A stretch of 15,172 bases of DNA, from positions 1-15,172 of the forward strand of contig CAZIUL010000084.1 in the NCBI GenBank assembly GCA_964542475.1, written 5' to 3'. Origin of the DNA: CAZIUL01 sp964542475 (GTDB lineage Bacteria > Planctomycetota > B15-G4 > CAYZWU01). Under the pieces are notes generated by a model that worked only from the letters and a program-made list of their open reading frames with translations, did no database searches and was not told the origin of the DNA. This document shows positions 6,436 through 15,150 of this stretch, piece after piece. A program made the translations under genes and the position numbers. The stretch's first letter is position 1. Each line of letters starts with the position of its first letter.

Positions 6436-8484
6436 TCACACACTCCCTCCGGGTTCGGGATCGCCCGCTTTTTTCAGGGGTATGAAGTAAAGAACAAGAG
6501 CCATGATCACGAAAACCGCGGAGCCCGCGAGAAAGCTCGGCTCCTCGAAGTACTCGGGCAGGCTTGGGATCCAGTCGAACTTGTCCTTGAGTATTACGTG
6601 CCCGGCGAGGGCGAGCTTCATGAGCGCTCCGCCCGCAATCAGCCCGGACGCCAACAGGATGCCGGTGTTTTCGACACGCTGCACCTGCGCCTTGTCCAGC
6701 CTTCTGCGCTTTTGCACGATGGTCACAATCCACTTCAAAGCGCCGCCGATGAAGATGGTGAAGGTCACGCTGAACGGCAGGTACATTCCCACCGCGATCA
6801 GCATGGGGCTCGGCGCGCCGATGAGAATGAACGCGAGCCCGAGAAACATTCCCGTGATGACCAGGGGCCATGCCATCTGGCCGGCAACGATCCCCTTGGT
6901 GAGCATGGCCATGAGCCCTGCCTGGGGCGCGGACAGCTCCTTGCCCCCGAACCCGATGCCGCCCTCGGCAATGTCTCCCTCGTGGAGCATGACAAGCGGA
7001 AAGAAAAGCACGGCCGCGGCGCAGGCCACGCCGATGAGCTCGCCAAGTTCCATCTTCCACGGGGTTCCCCCGAGGATGTGCCCGACCTTCAGGTCCTGGA
7101 GCATGTCGCCTGCCACGCCGCAGGAGCAGCACACAACCGCTGCAACCGCCAGCACGGCTAAAACGCCCTCCTCTCCTTTAACTCCGATCGCCACCATCAA
7201 AAGAGCTGCCACGAGAAGAGTGGAAATCGTCAGCCCGGAGATGGGGTTGTTGGACGAGCCGATCAGGCCAACGAGATAGCCTGCCACCGCTGCGAAGAAA
7301 AAACCCGCAACCGCCATGACCAGGGCCGAGATAACAGCTCCCGCCAGGCTCTGGGTGAAGTAGTTGTACAGCGCGACCATTGCAATGATCAGTATGCCTA
7401 TGCCCGCGAAGATATACTTGAAGTTGAGATCCTTATCCAGGCGGCTTTCAGCCTCATCCCCGACATTGATCTTGGTAATGTCCCGGACAGCGCGGGCGAT
7501 GCCTCCGAAGAGCTGCTTTCTCATGGAATAGAGAGTGTACGCCACGCCCACCAGCATCCCCCCTACCGCGATGGGGCGGACAATGAAGTACCAGACCTGC
7601 TCGCACATTGTTTTCCATGTTAGCGGATCGGTATCAGGCGCGCCGATCGGAGGCTTGTCGATCCACTGCTGCAGCGATGCAGGCCCTGTGAAGTAGCACA
7701 GGAGCGGCACGAGCAGGCCCCAGGAAAGCACCGCGCCTGAAAACGCGATCGAGCCCAGGCGCGGCCCGATGATGTAGCCCACACCCAGGAGCGCAGGATT
7801 GACCGCATACGCCGAGCAGTACGCTCCGCCCCCGCCCGCCACCTCGCCGATCCGCTCCCCCTTGCCCGTAAGCAGGTTGACCTTGGAAGCCGGGAACGGG
7901 ATGAACCTGCTCCACGATGTGGCGATGAGCTTGAGCTTCGCCAGGAGCGGCACCAAAGCGGCGAAAGCCATTGCGCTAAACACGAATATCGCGCCGGTGC
8001 CTCCTTTCTGGCCCGCCTTGTGGATCTCGGCCGCTGCAACCGACTCGGGAAACAGAAGGTCGCTTTCCGACACCATGATTCTCCTCAGCAGGGTCACGAA
8101 CAAGACCCCTAGCACACCGCCCACCATCATCATGGCAGTGGCCTCGAAGTAGTGCTCCCATGTGAAGAATTCCTCCTTCCACGGGCCCGCGATGACGAGC
8201 GCGGGCATTGTGAAAACCGCGCCCGCGACCAGGGCCTCGCCCACTGAAGCGATGGTCCTGACCATGTTCTCCTCGAGGATGCCGCGCTTGAACACGCGCA
8301 GCACAGCCATGCCCACGACCGCGGCCGGAAAGGTCGCGGCAACGGTCATGCCCACGGAAAGTCCCACGTACGCGTTGGCGGCGCCCAGCACAACAGCCAT
8401 GATGCAGCCGAGTATGACCGCGAGAAAGGTGAACTCTCTCTGGTTCGTTTTCTCAGGAACATAAGGGGTGAACTTGTCGCTCAT
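6436..8484 (-). CDS. OPT-family oligopeptide (or metal-chelate) transporter
   Basis: This 682-residue polytopic inner-membrane protein belongs to the bacterial branch of the OPT superfamily. Members take up oligopeptides or metal complexes of peptide-like chelators, probably by proton coupling. Diagnostic stretches appear in order: ANAYVGLSVGMTVAATFPAAV in the first helix (about 36-56), ENMVRTIASVGEALVAG, FPESVAAAEIHKAGQKGG, GYIIGPRLGSIAFSGA, GLIGSSNNPISGLTI (about 406-420) and GDMLQDLKVGHILGGTPWKMELGELIGV (about 457-484). The hydrophobic profile allows roughly 15-16 helices. GAGGAG lies 8 nt before the ATG. Transcription starts in the divergent region shared with the macroglobulin gene. The PqqD-like gene follows at once. 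Cysteines CCSC just before GDMLQDLK are unusual to my eye but sit in a membrane segment. The substrate is not identifiable. Confidence 0.94.
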   Translation of the reverse strand: MSDKFTPYVPEKTNQREFTFLAVILGCIMAVVLGAANAYVGLSVGMTVAATFPAAVVGMAVLRVFKRGILEENMVRTIASVGEALVAGAVFTMPALVIAGPWKEEFFTWEHYFEATAMMMVGGVLGVLFVTLLRRIMVSESDLLFPESVAAAEIHKAGQKGGTGAIFVFSAMAFAALVPLLAKLKLIATSWSRFIPFPASKVNLLTGKGERIGEVAGGGGAYCSAYAVNPALLGVGYIIGPRLGSIAFSGAVLSWGLLVPLLCYFTGPASLQQWIDKPPIGAPDTDPLTWKTMCEQVWYFIVRPIAVGGMLVGVAYTLYSMRKQLFGGIARAVRDITKINVGDEAESRLDKDLNFKYIFAGIGILIIAMVALYNYFTQSLAGAVISALVMAVAGFFFAAVAGYLVGLIGSSNNPISGLTISTLLVAALLMVAIGVKGEEGVLAVLAVAAVVCCSCGVAGDMLQDLKVGHILGGTPWKMELGELIGVACAAAVLFFPLVMLHEGDIAEGGIGFGGKELSAPQAGLMAMLTKGIVAGQMAWPLVITGMFLGLAFILIGAPSPMLIAVGMYLPFSVTFTIFIGGALKWIVTIVQKRRRLDKAQVQRVENTGILLASGLIAGGALMKLALAGHVILKDKFDWIPSLPEYFEEPSFLAGSAVFVIMALVLYFIPLKKAGDPEPGGSV

Positions 8485-8523
8485 TGCGGATTCTCCTCGC
8501 TCGCTGCGGTTTCGCTGGAATTA

Positions 8524-8699
8524 GTTCCTGTTAAAACAAGACTACTTGGCGAGAAGGAGCGAAAGTTTCCGGATCAAGAAGGGAAGCGGAAAATGCACGG
8601 AAACGTGGTTGAAAGCCACGTTGAGTACGTTTTTCGCCTTCCGACGCCGAGCCGGGGACTTGCAGCCCTTCGCAGCCGGAGACTTGTTTTAACAGGAAC
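8524..8699. mobile_element. 176-bp MITE-like element with perfect 17-bp terminal inverted repeats
   Basis: GTTCCTGTTAAAACAAG at 8524-8540 is exactly reversed and complemented at 8683-8699. Between the ends there is no credible gene. There is an internal hairpin, AACGTGG/CCACGTT (8602-8608 with 8616-8622), and a 13-bp near-perfect direct repeat AGCCGG(G/A)GACTTG at 8650 and 8674, the second copy running into the right terminus. The size and architecture fit a non-autonomous miniature element; I see no clear target-site duplication. It lies between the divergent OPT and macroglobulin genes and so could also supply regulatory sequence or a structured leader to the OPT mRNA. Confidence 0.65.
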
Positions 8700-8732
8700 G
8701 ATAGGTTGCTGACGCATTCCTTTATATAGTTT

Positions 8733-8761
8733 TTGATAACGGGGCGCATCCACTTTATAAA
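8733..8761 (+). promoter_or_regulatory. Sigma70-like promoter of the macroglobulin gene
   Basis: TTGATA (8733-8738) and TATAAA (8756-8761) are separated by the optimal 17 bp. This would start transcription near 8768 and leave a leader of about 93 nt. It lies just to the right of the inverted-repeat element. No comparably clear promoter was found for the leftward OPT gene. Confidence 0.6.
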
Positions 8762-8849
8762 ATCCTGAACAAGAAGGAACCGCGTGCGTTCTTTCTGGTC
8801 ATACTCCGATAATGTTCTTGACCGGCGCCACACGGACTTAAAAATCAAC

Positions 8850-8854
8850 AGGAG
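8850..8854 (+). promoter_or_regulatory. Ribosome binding site of the macroglobulin gene
   Basis: AGGAG lies 6 nt before the ATG at 8861. This, with the signal peptide that follows directly, fixes the start. Confidence 0.85.
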
Positions 8855-8860
8855 TTTCCC

Positions 8861-11800
8861 ATGAACGCAAAAGCCGCCTGGATGCTCGCCTTCCTCGCCT
8901 CGGCCCTGCTTATCTTTTGCGGGGCTGCCTTGTTCCCTTCATCAACTGCTGCTGCGCTTCCTGATGACGCATCCCGAGACGACAGCAGAGAAGACGCGCA
9001 GGAGGAGTTCGACGACGGCAACTACAACGATGCGTACGAGCTCTTCTCGCGCCTTGCGCTGGATAAGAACACCGATCCGGCAAAGGCCGGCAAAGATCTC
9101 ATCAAGGCAATGCAGTGCCTATGGAACCTCAACCGCAACTCGGAGGTCGACAGCCTGCGCGAAAAAGCGGTGAAGGTCCATGAGGACCACTGGCAGGTCC
9201 TGTGGGACGCAGCGGAGAGCCTTGCACACGTGCAGCACTACGGGTTCATTGTGGCGGGAGAGTTTAAGCGCGGCAGCCATCGCGGCGGAGGCAGGTACGT
9301 GACCTGCCAGGAGAGGGACCGGAGCCTGGCGCTCAGGCTGATGTACAAGGCCATGGATAAAACAGAAGGCGAAGACGATGAGGCGCTTTTGTCCAGCTTC
9401 TACATCCGGTTCGCCGAGTTGACCATGTTTTTCAGGAGAGCAGGCGAAGGGTGGAGGCTCCAGTCGCTGACAGACCTGTCCGAGCTTCCGGACTACAAGG
9501 AAGGTTACTACTACGGCGGGCGCTCCATGGCCGCGCCGGTCGATGAAAAAGGCAATCCGGTCCTGTACAGCGTACCGGACAACCTGGAAAGCGCAAAGAG
9601 CGATGGTGAGCTCTGGCGCTTCTTCCTGGACAAGGCGTTGGCACTCGATCAGTCGCGCAAGAACGAGATAATGATGGCCTTCGCCGGCTTTCTCCACAGC
9701 CAGTTCGGGGTACAGACACTCTCCGCCTACGGTTCTTTTTTCAGCAGGGGCGTGGACGAGGAGGCCGAGACCGGCATTTATTCGCTCCACACGCTCGAAG
9801 AGAACGAGACCCTGGCCCGCCTTGCAACCGGCATAAAGCGGTTCACCTTGCCGGAAGAGTTCAACTTCGTGCGAATCTTCCGTGAAATCGGTTTCGGGCC
9901 CAAATCGAACCAGGGAGAGACAGCCCTGGGAAGGCTCGCAGAGCTGTTTCAGAACAGGCGCTGCTACGAGAAGGCAGCGGTCTGCTGGGAGGAGAGCATC
10001 GAGCGCTACCCCGGCAGGTATCCTTACAAAATAAAGCAGCTCGACCAGATCCGAAACAACTTCGGCACTTTCGAAACGGCCGCGGGCCAGCCCGCAGGGG
10101 AAGGCGCTGTTGTGGGCTACCGGTTCCGAAACGGAACCTACGTGCATCTCACAGCCAGGAAAATCAAGATAAAGCCCCTGCTCGATGACATGAAGGAGTA
10201 TCTCGAATCGAACCCCTCCAAGCTCAAAGGGAACAAGATCAACATCGGGCAGATAGGCCACAACCTGGTCCGCGGAGAAGAGGACAAGTACGTGGGCGAG
10301 GAGACCGCTTCATGGGGAATCGATCTCGAGCCGCGAAAAGGGCACTTTGACAAGCGCATCACCATCACCACACCGCTTCAGAAGGCAGGTGCCTACCTCT
10401 TGACGGCAAAGATGGAAGGAGGAAACACCAGCAGCATAATCCTCTGGGTCCATGATACGGTTCTTGTCAAGAAACCGCTTAAAAACGGAACATGGCTCTA
10501 CGTGGGAGATGCGCGCACCGGAAAACCGGTGGCCGGGGCAACGGTCGAGCTGTTCGGCTACGACAGGGAACGCGTGAAAAGCAAGCTCAAGCAAATCTTT
10601 CGCTCCTACGACATTCTCACAACAAACTTCGCGGAGTACGCCGGGGAAAACGGCGTGCTCGTGCTCGACGCGGATACCATGAGCAGCGAATACAGATGGC
10701 TGATCACCGCCACCACGGGGGGCGGCCGCCTCGCGTTTTTGGGTTTCAGCAGCGTGTGGTTCCGGGGCGGCAGCGGATCGGTGTACGACCAGGCAAAGGC
10801 GCTGGTGATCACTGACAGGCCCGTGTACAGGCCGGGCCAACCGGTCAGGTTCAAGTCCTGGGTGCGCCGCGCAAAGTACGACCTCGAACAGAGTTCAACC
10901 TTTGCGGGGCAGTCCTTCCTGGTACGGATACAGGATCCTCAAGGCGAAAAGGTGTTCGAACGCGGGTTCACGTCGGACGACTTCGCCGGGTTCGCTGATG
11001 AGATCACTCTCTCAAAGGATGCGGCTCTCGGAAACTACGGTATAATGATTTTCGATCCTGACGGCAACTACTGCTATGGAAGCGGAACGTTCCGCCTGGA
11101 GGAGTACAAGAAACCCGAGTTCGAGGTCGTGATAGAGGCGCCTGTGGAGCCGGTGGAGCTAGGGGACAAGATCAGCGCCGCGATCGAGGCCAAATACTAC
11201 TTCGGCGCACCGGTCACCCAGGCAACCGTGAAGTACAAGGTCACGAGGACACGACACGAAACGAGCTGGTATCCGCCGGCCAGGTGGGACTGGTTCTACG
11301 GCCCTGGGTACTGGTGGTTCGCATACGACTATGCCTGGTACCCGGGCTGGTACAGTTGGGGATGCTGCAGGCCCTACTGCTGGTGGGTGCAAGTAAGCAG
11401 CGAGCCCCCTGAACTGGTAATGGAGAACGAGGTCGAGATCGGGGAGGACGGCAGGATCGAAGTCGAGATCGACACAGCGTTCGCAAAAGAGGTCCACGGC
11501 GATACGGATCACAGGTACGAGATCATTGCCGAGGTGTGTGACAAGAGCAGGCGCACCATCGTGGGCTCGGGTTCGATCATCGCTGCACGCGAACCGTTCA
11601 AGGTGTACGCGTGGGTGAACAGGGGGTACTTTCGCACGGGCGACGTGATCAAGGCCGACTTTTCAGCTTTCACCCCGGATCGTAAACCGGTCCCGGGCAA
11701 GGGCAAGGCCACGCTTTTCAGGATCACCTACGATGAGAAGATGACCCCGAAGGAAGACAAGATGCAATCATGGCCCGTGGAAACCGATGAGGACGGCCGG

Positions 11801-14800
11801 GCTGACTTGAAAATCACAGCGTCCCAGGCGGGCCAGTACCGCCTCGCCTGCGAGCTCACGGACAGCGAAGGCCACACGCAGGAGGGCGGGTACATCTTCT
11901 GCATCCACGGCGAGGGAATCGACGGAACAGGGTTCAGGTACAACAGCCTCGAGCTCGTGGCGGACAAAAAGGAGTACGCTCCCGGCGAAAAGGTCGAGCT
12001 CATGGTGAACACGGCAGCGGCCGACAGCACTGTCTTCCTTTTTACAAAGCCGTCGAACAACGTGTACTCGGAGCCGCGCCTGATCCGTATCCCGGGCAAA
12101 AGCGCCCTTGCGGAGATCGAGGTCGAAAAAGCTGACATGCCCAACTTCTTCGTGGAGGCGCTCACGATCAGCAACGGCCGGGTTCACACCGAGGTAAAAG
12201 AGATCGTGGTTCCCCCTGAAAAACGGGTGCTGGACGTGGAAGCAACCGCTTCGGCTGACAGGTACAAGCCGGGCGAAAATGCAACGGTCGCTATCCGCGT
12301 AAAAGACACGGAAGGCAAGCCGTTTCAGGGATCGTCCGTGATCAGCATATACGACAAGTCCGTGGAGTACATCTCAGGCGGCTCCAACGTGCCCGAAATC
12401 AAGGCGTTCTTCTGGAAATGGCGGAACCGGCACAACGCTTCCATCGAGCACAGCATGGCTGCTTACTACATGTACAGGAACATCCATACCGATCCGTCCA
12501 TGAACAACATCGGTGTTTTCGGCCACGTGGTGCTCATCGACGAATGGGAAGAAGGTGAACAGGCCGAGCTCATGGACAGGGTGGGGAGGGGTTTTACAGG
12601 GGAAGGAATGGAGCTCAGAAGAAAAGTTGAACAACTCGGCTACGTCGGAAGCGACACAAGGGCTGTGAACAGCCTGTCCGAGAGCGAATCTTCCAGCGCT
12701 GGGGTCGTTTTACATGCGATGTATGACAGCGACGAGGCACGCGGTAAAGGCGGCGCTGCCGCGCCCATGGCAGAGGCAGTGGTCCGTAAAAAGTTCGCGG
12801 ACACCGCGTTCTGGGCCGCCTCTGTTTTGACCGACGAGAACGGCTTTGCCGAGGTGGAGCTGGACATGCCTGAAAACCTCACCGCATGGAAGATAAAGAC
12901 ATGGGTCATGGGCCACGGCACAAAAGTGGGCGAGGCCGCGGCAGAGGTCGTGACAGCGAAGAACCTGCTTCTGCGCATGCAGACTCCGCGTTTCTTCGTG
13001 GAGAAGGACGAGGTCGTGCTATCAGCCAATGTGCACAACTACCTTGAAAACGAGAAGGAGGTGGAAGCTGTTCTCGAGCTCGAAGGGGACACGCTCGAGC
13101 TCATGTGCGAGGCGGACCAGCGGATAACCGTTTCTTCCGGCGGGGAGATGCGCGTTGACTGGCGCGTGAAGGTGGTTCGCGAGGGAGAGGCGATCATCCG
13201 CATGAAGGCGCTGTCGGACGAGGAATCGGACGCGATGGAGATGCGCTTTCCGGTGTACGTGCACGGCATGGAAAAAACCGAGTCGTTCAGCGGAGCGATC
13301 AGGCCGGACGAAAGCGGGGCGGTCATCGAGATCAACGTGCCTGTCGAGCGGCGCATCAACGAATCGCACCTGGAGATCCGCTACTCGCCCACACTCGCCG
13401 CTGCAATGGTCGATGCTCTGCCATACCTGGCCGAGTACCCGTACGGGTGCACCGAACAGACCCTGAACCGGTTCGTTCCCGCGGTGATCACGCGAAAGGT
13501 CCTGCAGGACATGGGGCTCGACCTGAAGAGCATTCAGGAGAAACGCACGAACCTGAACGCGCAGGAGATCGGTGACGATTCGGAGCGAGCAAAGCAGTGG
13601 AAGCACTGGGACAGGAACCCGGTGTTCGACGAGGCTCTTCTCGACGACATGGTAAAGGAAGGGCTGAAGCGGCTGTACGCCATGCAGCAGTCGGACGGTG
13701 GCTGGGGATGGTTCTCCGGATGGCACGAGCACTCCTCACCGCACACGACGGCAGTGGTGGTGCACGGGCTGCAGGCCGCGCGCAAAAGCGGGCTTGCCAT
13801 TGTGCCTCGCGTGATGGACAGCTGCATCGAATGGTTGGAGCGCTATCGCGATGAAGAGATCACAAAGATCGAGAACGCGGAAGACGAGACGCGCCCGTGG
13901 AAGTATCACGCTGACAACCTGGACGCGTTAGTATACATGATACTGAGCGAGGAGGGATCATCGAACGAAAAGATGCGCGCGTTCCTCTATCGCGACCGCA
14001 AAGAGCTCTCACTCTACGGAAAAGCACTCTTCAGCCTTGCACTCGAAAACGAGGAAGAAGGTGAGATGCTCAACATGCTCGTGAGGAACATCGAGCAGTA
14101 CCTTGTTGTGGACGATGAAAACCAGACCGCGTGGCTCAACCTCGCGGGATCCGGCCGCTGGTGGTGGTGGTGCTGGTACGGGAGCGAGTACGAGACATAT
14201 GCGGCCTACCTGAAGCTGCTCTCGAGGATCGACCCCAAAAGCGAAAGGGCGGCGGGCCTTGCCAAGTACCTGATAAACAACCGCAAGCATTCGACCCATT
14301 GGAACTCGACAAGGGATTCGGCGCTTTGCATCGAGGCGCTTGCCGACTACATCCGGGCAAGCGACGAGCTCGAGCCTGACATGACCGTGGAGATATTCAT
14401 CGACGGATACAAGCACAAAGAGGTGAAGATCACCGGAGAAAACCTGTTCTTCTTCGACAACAAGCTCGTGATCAGGGGAGACGCTGTTGAGAGCGGAAAA
14501 CACCTGATCGAGTTCAAGAAAACCGGCACAGGGCCGCTCTATTTCAACGCGTACCTCACATACTTCAGCCTGGAGGATTTTATCAAAAGAGCCGGACTCG
14601 AGGTCAAGGTGAACCGCAAGTACTACAAGCTGGTGCCTGTGGACAAGAAGATCGATACAAAAGGCTCGCGCGGCCAGGTGGTGCAGCAGAAGGTCGAAAA
14701 GTACAAACGCGTGGAGCTCGAAAACCTGTCCACCCTGAAAAGCGGCGATCTTGTGGAGATCGAGCTCGAGATCGACAGCAAGAACGACTACGAGTACGTG

Positions 14801-15070
14801 GTGTTCGAGGACAAGAAGGCAGCCGGGTTCGAGCCGGCCGAGGTAAGAAGCGGGTACACCAGCGGAGGCCTTGGCGCTTACGTGGAGTTCCGGGACGACA
14901 GGGTCTGCTTTTTCATGCAGCGCCTCGCGCACGGCAAGCACAGCGTGTCGTACCGTGTGCGCGCCGAGATCCCCGGATCGTTCAGCGCGCTGCCCGCAAA
15001 AGCGTTCGCAATGTATGCGCCCGAACTGCGCGGCAACTCGGACGAGATAAAGGTGAAAATCGAGGATTGA
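8861..15070 (+). CDS. Large bacterial alpha-2-macroglobulin family protein with thioester
   Basis: This 2069-residue exported protein is a bacterial alpha-2-macroglobulin, an envelope protease trap. A Sec signal peptide (about 1-32, ending STAAA) has no lipobox, so it should be periplasmic rather than lipidated. An alpha-helical, TPR-like region spans about 45-420. Macroglobulin domains follow; the MG2 signature TDRPVYRPGQPVRFKSW begins at 651. Residues 803-842 are extremely aromatic (20 of 40 are W, Y or F). The central A2M domain starts near 1312 (FADTAFWAASVLTDENGF). The thioester motif CTEQ is intact at Cys1530-Gln1533 within YPYGCTEQT, followed by the alpha/alpha toroid (SDGGWGWFSGW near 1611) with a WWWWCW run at 1767-1772. 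A C-terminal domain ends in APELRGNSDEIKVKIED. E. coli YfhM has about 1650 residues; the surplus here is mainly N-terminal. No adjacent pbpC is present. The gene stands alone, divergent from OPT. Confidence 0.95.
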   Translation: MNAKAAWMLAFLASALLIFCGAALFPSSTAAALPDDASRDDSREDAQEEFDDGNYNDAYELFSRLALDKNTDPAKAGKDLIKAMQCLWNLNRNSEVDSLREKAVKVHEDHWQVLWDAAESLAHVQHYGFIVAGEFKRGSHRGGGRYVTCQERDRSLALRLMYKAMDKTEGEDDEALLSSFYIRFAELTMFFRRAGEGWRLQSLTDLSELPDYKEGYYYGGRSMAAPVDEKGNPVLYSVPDNLESAKSDGELWRFFLDKALALDQSRKNEIMMAFAGFLHSQFGVQTLSAYGSFFSRGVDEEAETGIYSLHTLEENETLARLATGIKRFTLPEEFNFVRIFREIGFGPKSNQGETALGRLAELFQNRRCYEKAAVCWEESIERYPGRYPYKIKQLDQIRNNFGTFETAAGQPAGEGAVVGYRFRNGTYVHLTARKIKIKPLLDDMKEYLESNPSKLKGNKINIGQIGHNLVRGEEDKYVGEETASWGIDLEPRKGHFDKRITITTPLQKAGAYLLTAKMEGGNTSSIILWVHDTVLVKKPLKNGTWLYVGDARTGKPVAGATVELFGYDRERVKSKLKQIFRSYDILTTNFAEYAGENGVLVLDADTMSSEYRWLITATTGGGRLAFLGFSSVWFRGGSGSVYDQAKALVITDRPVYRPGQPVRFKSWVRRAKYDLEQSSTFAGQSFLVRIQDPQGEKVFERGFTSDDFAGFADEITLSKDAALGNYGIMIFDPDGNYCYGSGTFRLEEYKKPEFEVVIEAPVEPVELGDKISAAIEAKYYFGAPVTQATVKYKVTRTRHETSWYPPARWDWFYGPGYWWFAYDYAWYPGWYSWGCCRPYCWWVQVSSEPPELVMENEVEIGEDGRIEVEIDTAFAKEVHGDTDHRYEIIAEVCDKSRRTIVGSGSIIAAREPFKVYAWVNRGYFRTGDVIKADFSAFTPDRKPVPGKGKATLFRITYDEKMTPKEDKMQSWPVETDEDGRADLKITASQAGQYRLACELTDSEGHTQEGGYIFCIHGEGIDGTGFRYNSLELVADKKEYAPGEKVELMVNTAAADSTVFLFTKPSNNVYSEPRLIRIPGKSALAEIEVEKADMPNFFVEALTISNGRVHTEVKEIVVPPEKRVLDVEATASADRYKPGENATVAIRVKDTEGKPFQGSSVISIYDKSVEYISGGSNVPEIKAFFWKWRNRHNASIEHSMAAYYMYRNIHTDPSMNNIGVFGHVVLIDEWEEGEQAELMDRVGRGFTGEGMELRRKVEQLGYVGSDTRAVNSLSESESSSAGVVLHAMYDSDEARGKGGAAAPMAEAVVRKKFADTAFWAASVLTDENGFAEVELDMPENLTAWKIKTWVMGHGTKVGEAAAEVVTAKNLLLRMQTPRFFVEKDEVVLSANVHNYLENEKEVEAVLELEGDTLELMCEADQRITVSSGGEMRVDWRVKVVREGEAIIRMKALSDEESDAMEMRFPVYVHGMEKTESFSGAIRPDESGAVIEINVPVERRINESHLEIRYSPTLAAAMVDALPYLAEYPYGCTEQTLNRFVPAVITRKVLQDMGLDLKSIQEKRTNLNAQEIGDDSERAKQWKHWDRNPVFDEALLDDMVKEGLKRLYAMQQSDGGWGWFSGWHEHSSPHTTAVVVHGLQAARKSGLAIVPRVMDSCIEWLERYRDEEITKIENAEDETRPWKYHADNLDALVYMILSEEGSSNEKMRAFLYRDRKELSLYGKALFSLALENEEEGEMLNMLVRNIEQYLVVDDENQTAWLNLAGSGRWWWWCWYGSEYETYAAYLKLLSRIDPKSERAAGLAKYLINNRKHSTHWNSTRDSALCIEALADYIRASDELEPDMTVEIFIDGYKHKEVKITGENLFFFDNKLVIRGDAVESGKHLIEFKKTGTGPLYFNAYLTYFSLEDFIKRAGLEVKVNRKYYKLVPVDKKIDTKGSRGQVVQQKVEKYKRVELENLSTLKSGDLVEIELEIDSKNDYEYVVFEDKKAAGFEPAEVRSGYTSGGLGAYVEFRDDRVCFFMQRLAHGKHSVSYRVRAEIPGSFSALPAKAFAMYAPELRGNSDEIKVKIED

Positions 15071-15071
15071 G

Positions 15072-15113
15072 GGAGAGAAGGAAAAAGAGAACCACGGATG
15101 GACACGGATGAAC
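15072..15113 (+). repeat. Purine tract plus AACCACGGATG repeat after the macroglobulin stop
   Basis: Directly after the stop codon comes a purine-only tract, then GAACCACGGATGGACACGG and ATGAAC. This is the same composite unit (purine tract plus ACCACGGATG motif) seen on the minus strand at 108-213. It has the same position and orientation relative to the preceding gene. Confidence 0.8.
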
Positions 15114-15150
15114 CTATATTTATTGCCTGTTCCGGAAATGAAATGCCAAG

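Noticed and set aside
8531..8848. 105-codon minus-strand frame in the divergent region
   Set aside because: It starts with TTG, has no ribosome site, covers the macroglobulin promoter and ends inside the inverted-repeat element.
9119..10261. Long minus-strand frame of 380 codons opposite the macroglobulin gene
   Set aside because: It is an antisense shadow of a GC-rich gene with no recognisable domain. The same applies to the frames at 14009-14941 and 13022-13732.
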